NCBI GenBank assembly: GCA_902706205.1
Contig: CACSKA010000001.1
Span: 62,001 to 126,000, forward strand
DNA: 64,000 bases
Direction: 5' to 3'
From: Chryseobacterium sp. 18061
GTDB taxonomy: Bacteria > Pseudomonadota > Gammaproteobacteria > Enterobacterales > Enterobacteriaceae
The first letter of the stretch is position 1. Every line of letters starts with the position of its first letter. Position numbers and translations under genes: made by a program. Shown here piece after piece: positions 37,612-48,163 of the stretch. A model generated the notes under the pieces. The model searched no databases. It was not told the origin of the DNA and was given only the letters and a program-made list of their open reading frames with translations.

Positions 37612-38865
37612 ATGCTGGAACAAATGGGCATAGCGGCCAAAGCAGCCTCGTACAAACTGGCGCAGCTGTCCGGACGTGAGAAAAATCAGGTTCTGGAAAA
37701 GATTGCTGATTATCTGGAAGCGCAAACCGATAGCATCCTCAGCGCCAACGCGCAGGATCTTGAAGAAGCGCGCACCAATGGTCTGAGTGACGCGCTGCTT
37801 GACCGTCTGGCGCTGAATCCCGCTCGCCTGAAAAGCATTGCCGACGACGTGCGTCAGGTGTGCAAACTCGCCGACCCGGTCGGGCAGGTGATTGACGGCG
37901 GGCTGCTCGACAGCGGCCTGCGGATCGAACGTCGCCGCGTGCCGTTGGGCGTGGTGGGCGTGATTTATGAAGCCCGTCCGAACGTTACGGTCGATGTGGC
38001 CACGCTGTGCCTGAAAACCGGTAACGCCGCTATCCTGCGCGGCGGGAAAGAAACCTGGCGCACCAATGCCGCAACGGTGAAAGTTATCCAGCAGGCGCTG
38101 GAAGAGTGCGGAATACCTGCGGGTGCGGTGCAAGCGCTTGAAAGCCCGGATCGCGCGCTGGTCAATGAAATGCTGCGCATGGACAAATACATCGACATGC
38201 TTATTCCACGCGGCGGCGCGGGTCTGCACAAGCTGTGCCGCGAGCAGTCGACGATTCCGGTCATCACCGGAGGGATTGGCGTGTGCCATATCTACGTGGA
38301 TGATTCTGCAGAATTTGACCCGGCACTGAGAATTATCGTCAACGCCAAAACCCAGCGCCCGAGCACCTGTAATACCGTGGAAACGCTGCTGGTGAATCGC
38401 ACCATTGCCGACAGCTTCTTACCTGCTTTAAGCCAACAGATGGCGGAGAGCGGCGTGACGCTTCATGCAGATGCTGACGCGTTGACAACGTTGCAAAAAG
38501 GCCCGGCGAGCGTAGTACCGGTGCAGGTTCAGCAGTATGACGATGAATATCTGTCGCTGGATTTGAACGTGAAACTGGTTGATGACCTGGATGATGCCAT
38601 TGCACATATTCGCCTGCACGGGACGCAACACTCCGATGCGATTCTGACTCGTACTCTGCGCAACGCGGACCGCTTCATCAACGAAGTCGATTCCTCGGCG
38701 GTGTATGTGAACGCCTCAACGCGCTTCACCGACGGCGCTCAGTTTGGTCTCGGCGCAGAAGTGGCCGTCAGTACGCAGAAACTGCACGCGCGCGGCCCGA
38801 TGGGCCTCGAGGCACTGACTACCTACAAGTGGATTGGCTTCGGCGACGACACTATCCGTGCATAA
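37612..38865 (+). CDS. proA: Gamma-glutamyl phosphate reductase
   Basis: A 417-residue aldehyde-dehydrogenase-fold enzyme. The catalytic Cys is in [15 protein letters not shown], and [17 protein letters not shown] and [16 protein letters not shown] [20 protein letters not shown] are family segments. It reduces the ProB product using NADPH. It forms an operon with proB (AAGGAG before the ATG) and is followed by a hairpin and thrW. Confidence 0.98.
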   Translation: MLEQMGIAAKAASYKLAQLSGREKNQVLEKIADYLEAQTDSILSANAQDLEEARTNGLSDALLDRLALNPARLKSIADDVRQVCKLADPVGQVIDGGLLDSGLRIERRRVPLGVVGVIYEARPNVTVDVATLCLKTGNAAILRGGKETWRTNAATVKVIQQALEECGIPAGAVQALESPDRALVNEMLRMDKYIDMLIPRGGAGLHKLCREQSTIPVITGGIGVCHIYVDDSAEFDPALRIIVNAKTQRPSTCNTVETLLVNRTIADSFLPALSQQMAESGVTLHADADALTTLQKGPASVVPVQVQQYDDEYLSLDLNVKLVDDLDDAIAHIRLHGTQHSDAILTRTLRNADRFINEVDSSAVYVNASTRFTDGAQFGLGAEVAVSTQKLHARGPMGLEALTTYKWIGFGDDTIRA

Positions 38866-38872
38866 TTGAACT

Positions 38873-38924
38873 CGGGTGATGCAAAAATAGGCATTTGATT
38901 CGCAAGGCCTTGACGCATCACCCG
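38873..38924 (+). terminator. Likely terminator hairpin after proA
   Basis: CGGGTGATGC at 38873-38882 pairs with GCATCACCCG at 38915-38924 (10-bp stem, long loop), followed by CAGAGTTTTAACCTTTT. It separates proBA from thrW. Confidence 0.55.
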
Positions 38925-38979
38925 CAGAGTTTTAACCTTTTGCCCCGAAGCACATCCCCTGTGTTTTGCAGTACTCCGT

Positions 38980-39052
38980 GCCGATATAGCTCAGTTGGTA
39001 GAGCAGCGCATTCGTAATGCGAAGGTCGTAGGTTCGACTCCTATTATCGGCA
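38980..39052 (+). tRNA. thrW: tRNA-Thr(CGU), CCA end not encoded
   Basis: A standard cloverleaf: acceptor GCCGATA/TATCGGC, D-arm AGCTCAGTTGGTAGAGC, anticodon arm with loop TTCGTAA (anticodon CGU), and T-arm GGTTCGACTCC. It lies downstream of proA, as thrW does in E. coli. After the discriminator A the sequence reads ATCCC instead of CCA. The original GCACCA continuation is found at 44529-44534. The tRNA is therefore complete, but its CCA must be added by tRNA nucleotidyltransferase. Confidence 0.95.
39034..39052 (+). repeat. attL: left 19-bp direct repeat of the thrW island
   Basis: TCGACTCCTATTATCGGCA, the last 19 bases of mature thrW before CCA, is repeated exactly at 44514-44532. The bases next to both copies differ, so the repeat is exactly 19 bp. 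Confidence 0.93.
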
Positions 39053-39590
39053 ATCCCGCAACAAAATCCTAGCGAATCCCAGTAAACCAGTGTTTTCCAC
39101 CAATTATACTGCGTAATACAGGATCTTTTTCTCAGTGATTCTTTCAGTAACAGTTGCCGCTATAGTTAACAGTGGCTATTCAGGGATGTTAGCACGTAGC
39201 GGCCTGTAGTTGTAAAGCTCGAACAGGTACAAAGCGTGAACAGTCACCACGAACCGCTATCAACTCGAAGCCAATGACGCTGCCAACGTCTCTAAACCAT
39301 CCCGAAGCAGATTGATCACACGCATTTAAGCCCGATGTGTGGCCCTAACGGCCACGTAAACAGGTGAATAGTGGTAATGCCCCGGTAGCTACAGATCTGG
39401 CTCTGCCAGCGTTTCGCTCACGCTCCGAAAGGTACACGAGCACCCTGATAAGATGTGATCCTTCTGAACATTGATGTAGGCGCCTAACGGCTCCGCTTGT
39501 CTCCTTACCACTAACGGGGCTTTATGGCTTCTATTGTTGAAATTTTGAGTTATGCTGGTTCGATTTAAACACTGTGCGGAGGCATTGATA
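39053..39590. other. Island left end, no gene recognised
   Basis: About 540 bp where an integrase would be expected beside a tRNA attachment site. No frame here resembles an integrase. Only short hairpins (such as GTGGCC-CTAAC-GGCCAC near 39343) and scattered stops are seen. It may be the scar of a deleted integrase region. Confidence 0.5.
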
Positions 39591-40067
39591 ATGGCAGGAT
39601 ATTTTAGAATTTATTTTCTTGCGCAAGGTAAGGAACATATGGTCGAGACGTGGCTGAATACAGATGAACCCACATCACGTGACCAAGAAGTTTTAGATGC
39701 TTTAATGGGCGCTACTCCACCTGGAATTGCTCCAAGTATATTGCGTATTATTGATCTGGGTACTGATGGGCAGCCGATGCTCTATGATGAGTTCAAGATC
39801 ATTGATTCGAAAGGGATCACCTACGGACTTGTTTTCCAAAAGCCTAGTCATGGCGGTTGGTTTTATCTTGCAGATCTAACTGATTTTGAAAGAAGACCGG
39901 GGAAAGAAATTATGAATGATTCGTTTATTATTCCTGGGGCAGTAGGTTATGTATTGCTTAACAGGGCTGATTTCCCTGCCAAAGCAACTATAAATTGGGA
40001 AAGGCTCAGTGTTGAGTGTCTTGGAGAAGAATTTTATTTAGTACCTTGGAAGCCCTTACCATATTGA
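39591..40067 (+). CDS. Unrecognised island protein, 158 residues
   Basis: I do not recognise the family. The ATG at 39591 is preferred because GGAGG lies 8 bases upstream; an earlier in-frame ATG at 39552 has none. The protein is soluble and mixed alpha/beta in appearance (MAGYFRIYFLAQGKEHMVE at the start, several Trp/Tyr/Phe-rich segments such as GGWFYLADLTDFERRPG) with no signal peptide. It has a typical host ribosome-binding site but lower G+C. It stands alone, convergent with the next gene. Confidence 0.6.
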   Translation: MAGYFRIYFLAQGKEHMVETWLNTDEPTSRDQEVLDALMGATPPGIAPSILRIIDLGTDGQPMLYDEFKIIDSKGITYGLVFQKPSHGGWFYLADLTDFERRPGKEIMNDSFIIPGAVGYVLLNRADFPAKATINWERLSVECLGEEFYLVPWKPLPY

Positions 40068-40117
40068 TGGTAAGCATAGTTGTTAACATTATTGGGTTAA
40101 ACGCCCCACTTTATTAA

Positions 40118-40906
40118 TTACGCAACTAACCAAATTTCTGGCCGTCTAAATTCATTTTTTTCAATAAAATAAAGAACATCATTCCAGCTCTCTTCATTTT
40201 CTTTCCAGAATATTTGTTTTTCATTCATTGTAAGGACTTTACTATCATCTATTAACTTCTTGAGAATTGCAGGGATATCTTTATAGGACTTTTTCCAGAA
40301 AGCATTACGAAATTCTCCAATTTCAGCATTTGCATCCCGAACGGGTTTTAGAAGTTCAAGCTGTTTTTCTGTATCGGTAATAGGTTTATTTCCAATCCAC
40401 TGATGATAGATTTCGCTTGCTTCTTCATGATGACTCTGAAGAATTGTTATGATTTTTTTTGAGAGTAATGAGCACATGTCAAAAGTAGTAAAGTAAAACC
40501 AATCGTGTTTGATTGCGGTTAATTCATCTTGCTTAACCCCTATTTGTTCAAGTTCACTCGAAATTGAAGTTACTAATTTATAAAGATCTTTGTTTGATGT
40601 TGATGTATCTAGGCGCCCGGTTCTGGAAGCCAATGAAATAGCTACTTCAGAAATAGGTAAGGAAACTTTTCTTAAACTCTCTAAAACTTTTTCAGCATCG
40701 TTAATAGTATCTCTTAATTTTGCCTCCATACCTAAGAGCTTTATTTCATGCCATTCAAATTGTGTAAGCACCATCAACCCGAAGCCTGTTACAATGACAA
40801 CAGTTCCTTCAGTTGCTCCTATTGTAAGAGTGAAAATTACACCAGCACCTATGAGTGCTAATGCAATGAAAAACAAAAAATTCTTTACCAATTTCTTCTT
40901 TAGCAT
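40118..40906 (-). CDS. Unrecognised island membrane protein, 262 residues
   Basis: The family is not recognised. Two N-terminal transmembrane helices (KNFLFFIALALIGAGVIFTL and GTVVIVTGFGLMVLTQF) are followed by a cytosolic domain of about 200 residues, largely helical and charged, with possible coiled coil (RDTINDAEKVLESLRKV). The ATG at 40906 has GGTGA at suitable distance; an alternative ATG at 40936 adds ten polar residues. Two anchors plus a helical sensor/effector-like tail occur in several phage-defence proteins, but nothing here proves such a role. Confidence 0.6.
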   Translation of the reverse strand: MLKKKLVKNFLFFIALALIGAGVIFTLTIGATEGTVVIVTGFGLMVLTQFEWHEIKLLGMEAKLRDTINDAEKVLESLRKVSLPISEVAISLASRTGRLDTSTSNKDLYKLVTSISSELEQIGVKQDELTAIKHDWFYFTTFDMCSLLSKKIITILQSHHEEASEIYHQWIGNKPITDTEKQLELLKPVRDANAEIGEFRNAFWKKSYKDIPAILKKLIDDSKVLTMNEKQIFWKENEESWNDVLYFIEKNEFRRPEIWLVA

Positions 40907-40959
40907 ATCACTGTCACCATTACGATTAAAATTCATCCAATATGAAGTAAAGTAAGGAA

Positions 40960-41061
40960 CTATTTTCCATTCTCTGACGTCTCAAACATCTTGGTGTGAG
41001 GGTCGGTCTGCGAGCGAGTCACCAGCGGCAGCAATGCCAGCGCACAAAGTATAACTTTCAT
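40960..41061 (-). CDS. Very short secreted peptide or truncated gene
   Basis: A 33-codon frame begins with a signal-peptide-like MKVILCALALLPLVTRSQ and stops after ...FETSENGK. It looks like the N-terminal remnant of an exported protein and resembles in its start the small exported protein at 43980-44177. It could also be an intact small peptide. Confidence 0.3.
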   Translation of the reverse strand: MKVILCALALLPLVTRSQTDPHTKMFETSENGK

Positions 41062-41244
41062 CATTTTTACAACCCCCCCTAGGTGTCATGACCCTTTCTC
41101 GCTCCAGTTTACATCTTGACGCTGAAAATATCGCCCGGCTCTATTAGTGATCTGCTGAGTGGAATTGTAAGTACCCCTGCAAAACGGCCCATTCACTTTT
41201 AGAGATCTTCCGACATACGGATTATGTCCCCTGAGGAGATCGCT

Positions 41245-41731
41245 ATGCGTAAGATCCGATTCACTGAACACCAGATCATCGCCGTTCTGAAGTCCGTCGA
41301 CGCTGGGCGAATTGTCAAAGATGTGTGTCGTGAGGCCGCGATATCCGAAGCCAGCTATGACAACTGGAAGGCAAAATATGGGGGGGATGGAAGCGGCTGA
41401 TATTAAAATATCAAAGATCTGGAAGACGAGAACCGGCGGCTCAAACAGATGTTTGTCGACCTCAGTCTGGAAAATCGCGCATTAAAAGATGTTATCGAAA
41501 AAAAGCTTTAAAACCAGCGATAAAGCGCGAGCTCGTCAACTATCTGACCGCGCAATTTGCCATGAGCTTACGTCAGGCATGCAGGACATTATCGCTGAGC
41601 AGGACGGTGTATTTTTACCAGCCCGATACCCACCGCGATGTACCGGTGATCCAGGCACTGACTGAGATGGTAGAACGCTATCCGCGATATAGTTTTAAGA
41701 AGCTATTTCAGGTGCTTCGCAGGCAGGCAGT
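41245..41731 (+). pseudogene. IS3-family transposase remnant (orfA with frameshift, orfB truncated)
   Basis: The first frame starts MRKIRFTEHQIIAVLKSVD and ends early at AKYGGDGSG. A run of seven G bases at 41380-41386 appears to shift the frame; after it ...DLEDENRRLKQMF and SLENRALKDVIEKKL continue the orfA coiled-coil region. orfB begins KPAIKRELVNYLTAQFAMS and carries on through ERYPRYSFKKLFQVLRR. It breaks off at about 41731, before the DDE catalytic residues. Both reading frames are therefore non-functional. Terminal inverted repeats could not be located with confidence. Confidence 0.8.
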
Positions 41732-41881
41732 TACCAACGGTGCAAAAGTGATCCACCCCAATGGTTGAAATTTGATCCGCGGGTTAATCTGCTCTCCTGA
41801 ACAAGGGAGAGCTTATGGTCAATTTGGATAGCCTCCAGTATCTTGATCCTTATAGAGAAATTAGTAAATCGAGGTGAGAAC

Positions 41882-42040
41882 ATGGCAAATACTACCAAAA
41901 GCGCCACGACAAAGCGCAACAACCGTAAGATTCATGCCCGTAAATTTTTGGCGACTCCAGAAGGTAAAGCCGGGCTTGCGAAGAAGCAGGAAGAACGGGA
42001 AGGGATTAAATTAGCGCGAGCGGCTAATGCAATGTTTTAA
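41882..42040 (+). CDS. Small basic island protein, 52 residues
   Basis: GAGGTGAG lies just before the ATG at 41882. The product is strongly basic and hydrophilic (MANTTKSATTKRNNRKIHARK, later KKQEEREGIKLARAANAMF) and has no recognisable domain. A nucleic-acid-binding role is conceivable. The 150 bp before it show no clear gene and may be further mobile-element debris joined to the IS remnant. Confidence 0.45.
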   Translation: MANTTKSATTKRNNRKIHARKFLATPEGKAGLAKKQEEREGIKLARAANAMF

Positions 42041-42124
42041 GGCGACCATCACGGCGCTTATTGGCTTCTATTGTCTAAAATCAGGGATAAGGCGAAAGAG
42101 CCAGCGTGAAAGCTGGCTATGCTC

Positions 42125-42550
42125 TTAGAATGGTGATGATGTGAGATAGACAAAAACGGAGTAAATCGAGCCTCTCACCACGTAAGAGGCAGGGCTGTGA
42201 AAGGTGTAAATGGTTCCTTTCACTGATAGATAAATTGCGTCATTCTCGACTTTCTGCAATGCGTCTTTGTCACTGGTGATCATGAACGGATAGCTGTCCT
42301 CTTCCAGACTCGCCATAAACGCTTTATCGTCTTTGGTTGCATCGTACAGATAGAAACGATAAGAGAAGTCCGTAGTGGCTCCTGCGCTTGCTTCAGTAAT
42401 GTACAAATTAGCAAGGTTATTTACCTTAACTTTCTTGATTATCTGCTGTTCCAGCGGTGAGAAGTGCAGCACTTTATAAACCCCAAAAGCGACAACTGCC
42501 AGCAGGATTAAGAGTAGATAGCGTCTCTTAAAAGCCAGTGCGTTTTGCAT
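42125..42550 (-). CDS. Putative immunity protein for the type 44 toxin, membrane-anchored
   Basis: The 141-residue product has one N-terminal transmembrane helix (RRYLLLILLAVVAFGVYKVL) and a domain of about 110 residues that would face the periplasm. The family is not recognised. Its ATG lies 23 bp inside the end of the toxin gene, the usual gene order and coupling of toxin-immunity pairs in type VI secretion cassettes. Being anchored with the domain outside the cytoplasm would suit neutralising an incoming toxin in the periplasm. The immunity role is inferred from position only. Confidence 0.6.
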   Translation of the reverse strand: MQNALAFKRRYLLLILLAVVAFGVYKVLHFSPLEQQIIKKVKVNNLANLYITEASAGATTDFSYRFYLYDATKDDKAFMASLEEDSYPFMITSDKDALQKVENDAIYLSVKGTIYTFHSPASYVVRGSIYSVFVYLTSSPF

Positions 42551-42944
42551 AATCTATCCCTGATCTAATCCATGCCTGATCGTCTGGGTCGTCCCCGTAC
42601 GGTGCAGAGTGATACCAATCACTATAAGTTGGTTTACTCGTTCCTGCGCGGCTCTGTGCCCATCCTGCGGCTCTTAATAACACCTCTTCGGGGATTCCTG
42701 CTGCTTGACCAACTGCGCCATAGTTAAAGTTTCCAAAGTTGGCGTATTGTCTGCCTTGCTGGTTTTTATAATCCCACGTGCCATGCAATCTTACCTGTTG
42801 ATAAAACCAAGCATAGGTTAGGGCTGATGGGCCACGGTGAAAACGAGCCATCATCATATTATTGACGATACTCACGCCGGGTGGAGTGAATGAGGATATA
42901 TCATACGGTGGGTGAGGATTTGCCGCTAATGTTGGATACCTCAT
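42528..42944 (-). CDS. Polymorphic toxin type 44 domain protein, predicted T6SS effector
   Basis: The 138-residue product consists almost only of a toxin domain. NMMMARFHRGPSALTYAWFY, GTWDYKNQQGRQYANFGNFN, YGAVGQAAGIPEEVLLRAAG and the tail YGDDPDDQAWIRSGIDYAKR match my recollection of the Ntox44 family. Its ATG overlaps the hcp stop codon (ATGA) with no ribosome-binding site, so translation should depend on hcp. It has no signal peptide or trafficking domain, in line with delivery as cargo of the Hcp tube. The biochemical activity of type 44 toxins is not something I can read here. Another frame start at 42965 would lie within hcp. Confidence 0.75.
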   Translation of the reverse strand: MRYPTLAANPHPPYDISSFTPPGVSIVNNMMMARFHRGPSALTYAWFYQQVRLHGTWDYKNQQGRQYANFGNFNYGAVGQAAGIPEEVLLRAAGWAQSRAGTSKPTYSDWYHSAPYGDDPDDQAWIRSGIDYAKRTGF

Positions 42945-43432
42945 GCTTGCGCTCGTTCGTTCCATGCGTCGGTAAACTGAACGTTACCATCGCAGTATTT
43001 CCAGGTGATTCGCTCGTAGCGAAGTTCTACGCATTCAAGGTGATTATGCTTCTCTTTGGTAGCGTCTTTGGTGTCATGCATCACAGGTGAAACGCCGACG
43101 ATTTTCACGTTCTCAAGAAGCATGTTGAAGTATTCCGCTTCCTGACCTGCATCATTGATGCGATACCATTTGAACTCAGCAGATTTAAGCGTCTGACCAG
43201 TGGCAACGGCTTTATAAAGGTAAGGAGAAGAGCTATCAAACTCTTTTTGAATTAGCACGGCTGAGTGCTTGCGAGTTCCTGTGATCTTTCCCGTCATTCC
43301 GTCAGTTGGAATACTTAGATTATGGGAAAATCCGGTAATCTCAATGCTGCCGTCACGGTCTTGAACGTCTACAGATCCCTTAATGTCTGCGCCGCCGTCA
43401 TCTTTAAGCCATAGGTAAGCTGGAATAGCCAT
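42941..43432 (-). CDS. hcp: Orphan Hcp, type VI secretion tube/effector-carrier protein
   Basis: A 163-residue Hcp. It starts MAIPAYLWLKDDGGADIKGS; other typical stretches are DGSIEITGFSHNLSIPTDGM, RKHSAVLIQKEFDSSSPYLY, and the late AWNERA common to enterobacterial Hcp proteins. Hcp hexamers form the inner tube of the type VI secretion system and can carry toxins in their lumen. No other T6SS gene is in the window, so it must work with a system elsewhere. GAGGAA lies upstream of the ATG. It ends in ATGA overlap with the toxin gene. Confidence 0.92.
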   Translation of the reverse strand: MAIPAYLWLKDDGGADIKGSVDVQDRDGSIEITGFSHNLSIPTDGMTGKITGTRKHSAVLIQKEFDSSSPYLYKAVATGQTLKSAEFKWYRINDAGQEAEYFNMLLENVKIVGVSPVMHDTKDATKEKHNHLECVELRYERITWKYCDGNVQFTDAWNERAQA

Positions 43433-43794
43433 TTTTTCTTTTTCCTCATGTTGTTATATATATCCACAAGGAGAGTGTACCTATTGGTGGAGTGGACAGT
43501 AAATGATCAAATGTAATAAAGTTATTAATGTAAGCATGGTTAAAATTTGAGTTAAGTATCACTAAAGAAAAGGGGCATTACGCCCTTCATATTATTCCTG
43601 TAAAATCCGCAGCCATATCATAAGCAAATGTAGCTGGGCAGGGACTCGGACGGTTCTACCGTTGCTTACGTTGCACAGCGCGCTAAGAGCCTGTCCATAA
43701 TGCTGCTGTTCGGCATATCCTGATCTCCGTTGGTATTGTTGAATACGGCAGGGGCTGACTTCTTGGTGGTTGGCGGCCCTTGCCAACTGATTAT
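43433..43794 (-). pseudogene. Upstream region of hcp with remnants of a decayed gene
   Basis: Part of this 360-bp stretch is the hcp promoter region (AT-rich near 43500-43560). On the minus strand at about 43680-43794, a frame continuing after the stop of the next gene reads QGPPTTKKSAPAVFNNTNGD then MPNSSIMDRLLARCAT before a stop. A second frame is open without a start. This looks like the detached C-terminal part of a protein, possibly once joined to the 43795-43983 gene. Confidence 0.3.
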
Positions 43795-43983
43795 CTACTT
43801 CGCATTGATTGTGCTTACAATCCAGTGTTTTTCCTGCTGTGTCAGTTCCAGTTTGTTCACTCGTGTCAAAAATGTATTGATCACCTGTATGTCAGAATCA
43901 GTAATCCGCTTTAACAAGTCGGGTGGAATGCCCTTGCTAACAATTGCTTTACGGTGGCTTTCGTAGTTTTTATTACTCATCAT
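43795..43983 (-). CDS. Small island protein, 62 residues
   Basis: The family is not recognised. The sequence is hydrophilic and helical (SNKNYESHRKAIVSKG, DSDIQVINTFLTRVNKLELT) with no signal peptide. Its ATG overlaps the stop codon of the upstream small exported-protein gene (ATGA). A TAG after INAK is followed by an open, protein-like stretch, so it may be the truncated front part of a longer gene. Confidence 0.4.
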   Translation of the reverse strand: MMSNKNYESHRKAIVSKGIPPDLLKRITDSDIQVINTFLTRVNKLELTQQEKHWIVSTINAK

Positions 43984-44177
43984 AAATCCTCAAAGGTTAT
44001 AGTGTATTTACATTGCTGGGACGGCTTGATCGTTACCGTCTCTGTTCTGGTGGCGTTTTCATAGATGCACACCCTCGCATTGTCCGTCTCCTGTTCACCA
44101 CTGAGAATAAGGGTAATCTGTGTGGCATTCGCCAGGGCTGGCAGTAGTGCCAGCGTCAGCACAAGTAAGCGTTTCAT
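43980..44177 (-). CDS. Small exported protein, 65 residues
   Basis: The product has a signal peptide (MKRLLVLTLALLPALANA, cut before TQITL) and a mature part of about 47 residues with two Cys that could form a disulphide (ARVCIYENATRTE; SQQCKYTITFEDL). The family is not recognised. GGTGA precedes the ATG at 44177; an upstream ATG at 44189 is less likely. It forms a short operon with the next gene. Small periplasmic proteins in such islands are often immunity factors, but this is only a guess. Confidence 0.5.
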   Translation of the reverse strand: MKRLLVLTLALLPALANATQITLILSGEQETDNARVCIYENATRTETVTIKPSQQCKYTITFEDL

Positions 44178-44182
44178 GTTGA

Positions 44183-44378
44183 TCACCATTCTAAAGAAAA
44201 CTCCTCTGTTAAATCGTCCTGCACATCCTGACCATTACAGATCGCTTGTCTTGAGGCTTCGAACAAGAGTCTTCTTTTCCCCGAAAGCGTCATGCAAATA
44301 CGCCGGAAGCACTATCCGTCAGTAATACACGCCGTAGGAATCTACCGTAAGATACTTATCATCTTTGTTTATTTTCAT
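44183..44378 (-). pseudogene. Decayed small gene with in-frame stop and frameshift
   Basis: From an ATG at 44378 the minus strand reads MKINKDDKYLTVDSYGVYY and stops. The same frame continues RIVLPAYLHDAFGEKK. After a shift near 44275 another frame reads FEASRQAICNGQDVQDDLTE and ends EEFSLEW before a stop at 44183. The three pieces together look like one gene of about 65 codons broken by one nonsense and one frameshift mutation. It lies in the same direction as, and just before, the exported-protein gene. Confidence 0.4.
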
Positions 44379-44513
44379 GATTTCCCCGTCTAAAATGTCG
44401 GGGCGTTTATTCTGCTAAGAATGAATAGCCTTTAATAAAGTGTGAAATGGCTGAAAAATCATTCAGTTGCGAGGCTCTGCAGGTGATGACCAGACATGAA
44501 GTTTATTGAGTGC
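44379..44513. other. Island right end
   Basis: About 135 bp with a weak CCCCG/CGGGG stem near 44387-44407 and no gene. It ends at attR. Confidence 0.4.
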
Positions 44514-44532
44514 TCGACTCCTATTATCGGCA
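44514..44532 (+). repeat. attR: right 19-bp direct repeat with original thrW CCA context
   Basis: An exact copy of the thrW 3' end (TCGACTCCTATTATCGGCA) followed by CCA. It marks where the chromosome resumes and shows that the pre-insertion tRNA gene encoded its CCA. Confidence 0.93.
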
Positions 44533-44725
44533 CCATTTCATTTTGTCACTAACGCATACCTATTTATTCAGCAAAATTATCTTTCACCATTGATGAATAG
44601 CCACCATGCATCTCTGAATAGCGTTATCGATATTTTGTCAGGAATCGGAAGGGGTATTTCTATTAGGCAGACAGCGCGTCAGGGGGCGTTATTACTTCGG
44701 ACCGATCGGACGCGCGATATTGGCA

Positions 44726-44920
44726 TCAGGACTGCGTGGCATCGTTGTTCTTTGGTTTGACTGCGAGCAGGCCCTTATCTGGATCGATGTAAGCACAATG
44801 GGTGTTAGAAGGATGGGATTGCGATGCCGCCTCACACTGCGCCAGGCTGCTGTAGGCCCCGATAACGTTGCTTTGAGTTGCGCCAGTGGCAAATGAGATA
44901 ATCAGAACTAGCCCGTACAT
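44726..44920 (-). CDS. Small hypothetical protein, 64 residues, DUF1482-like
   Basis: MYGLVLIISFATGATQSNVI is a hydrophobic N-terminus that may act as a signal or anchor. It is followed by AQCEAASQSHPSNTHCAYID with two Cys. The arrangement recalls the small enterobacterial DUF1482 (YebW-like) proteins, but the match is loose. It stands alone beside the right end of the thrW island. Confidence 0.45.
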   Translation of the reverse strand: MYGLVLIISFATGATQSNVIGAYSSLAQCEAASQSHPSNTHCAYIDPDKGLLAVKPKNNDATQS

Positions 44921-46167
<1,247 letters not shown>

Positions 46168-46168
<1 letters not shown>

Positions 46169-46195
46169 CTGGCTTGCCAACAGAGACAAGCCAGC
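46168..46195. terminator. Hairpin between convergent lysR-type and aldo/keto reductase genes
   Basis: GCTGGCTTG/CAAGCCAGC arms with a 10-base loop directly follow the regulator stop codon and precede the convergent reductase stop. T tracts are poor, so strength is uncertain. Confidence 0.6.
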
Positions 46196-46202
46196 CAGAA
46201 CC

Positions 46203-48129
<1,927 letters not shown>

Positions 48130-48163
48130 CTAGGGTTAATTAGAACTGTTCATTAATACGGGT

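Larger units (their letters stand above)
39034..44532. mobile_element. 5.5-kb genomic island in thrW with Hcp/toxin cassette
   Basis: The segment is bounded by the 19-bp thrW repeats and is richer in A+T than its surroundings. Its content (orphan hcp, toxin gene, IS3 remnant, unknown genes, decayed genes) is typical of an accessory island. No integrase, excisionase or phage structural gene is recognisable, so it can probably no longer move by itself. thrW is also where E. coli K-12 carries the CP4-6 prophage. Confidence 0.88.

Noticed and set aside
39053..39590. Integrase gene next to attL
   Set aside because: No frame shows tyrosine-recombinase sequence (no RxxH...Y pattern, no P4-type N-terminus). 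Stops occur often in all frames.
42941..42965. Programmed frameshift joining Hcp and toxin into one protein
   Set aside because: The toxin frame is in another phase and open 21 bases into hcp, but there is no slippery heptamer. The ATGA overlap gives a simpler explanation, restart of translation.
44506..44760. 84-codon plus frame spanning attR
   Set aside because: It starts in the island, runs through the tRNA remnant into the chromosome and overlaps a better minus-strand candidate.
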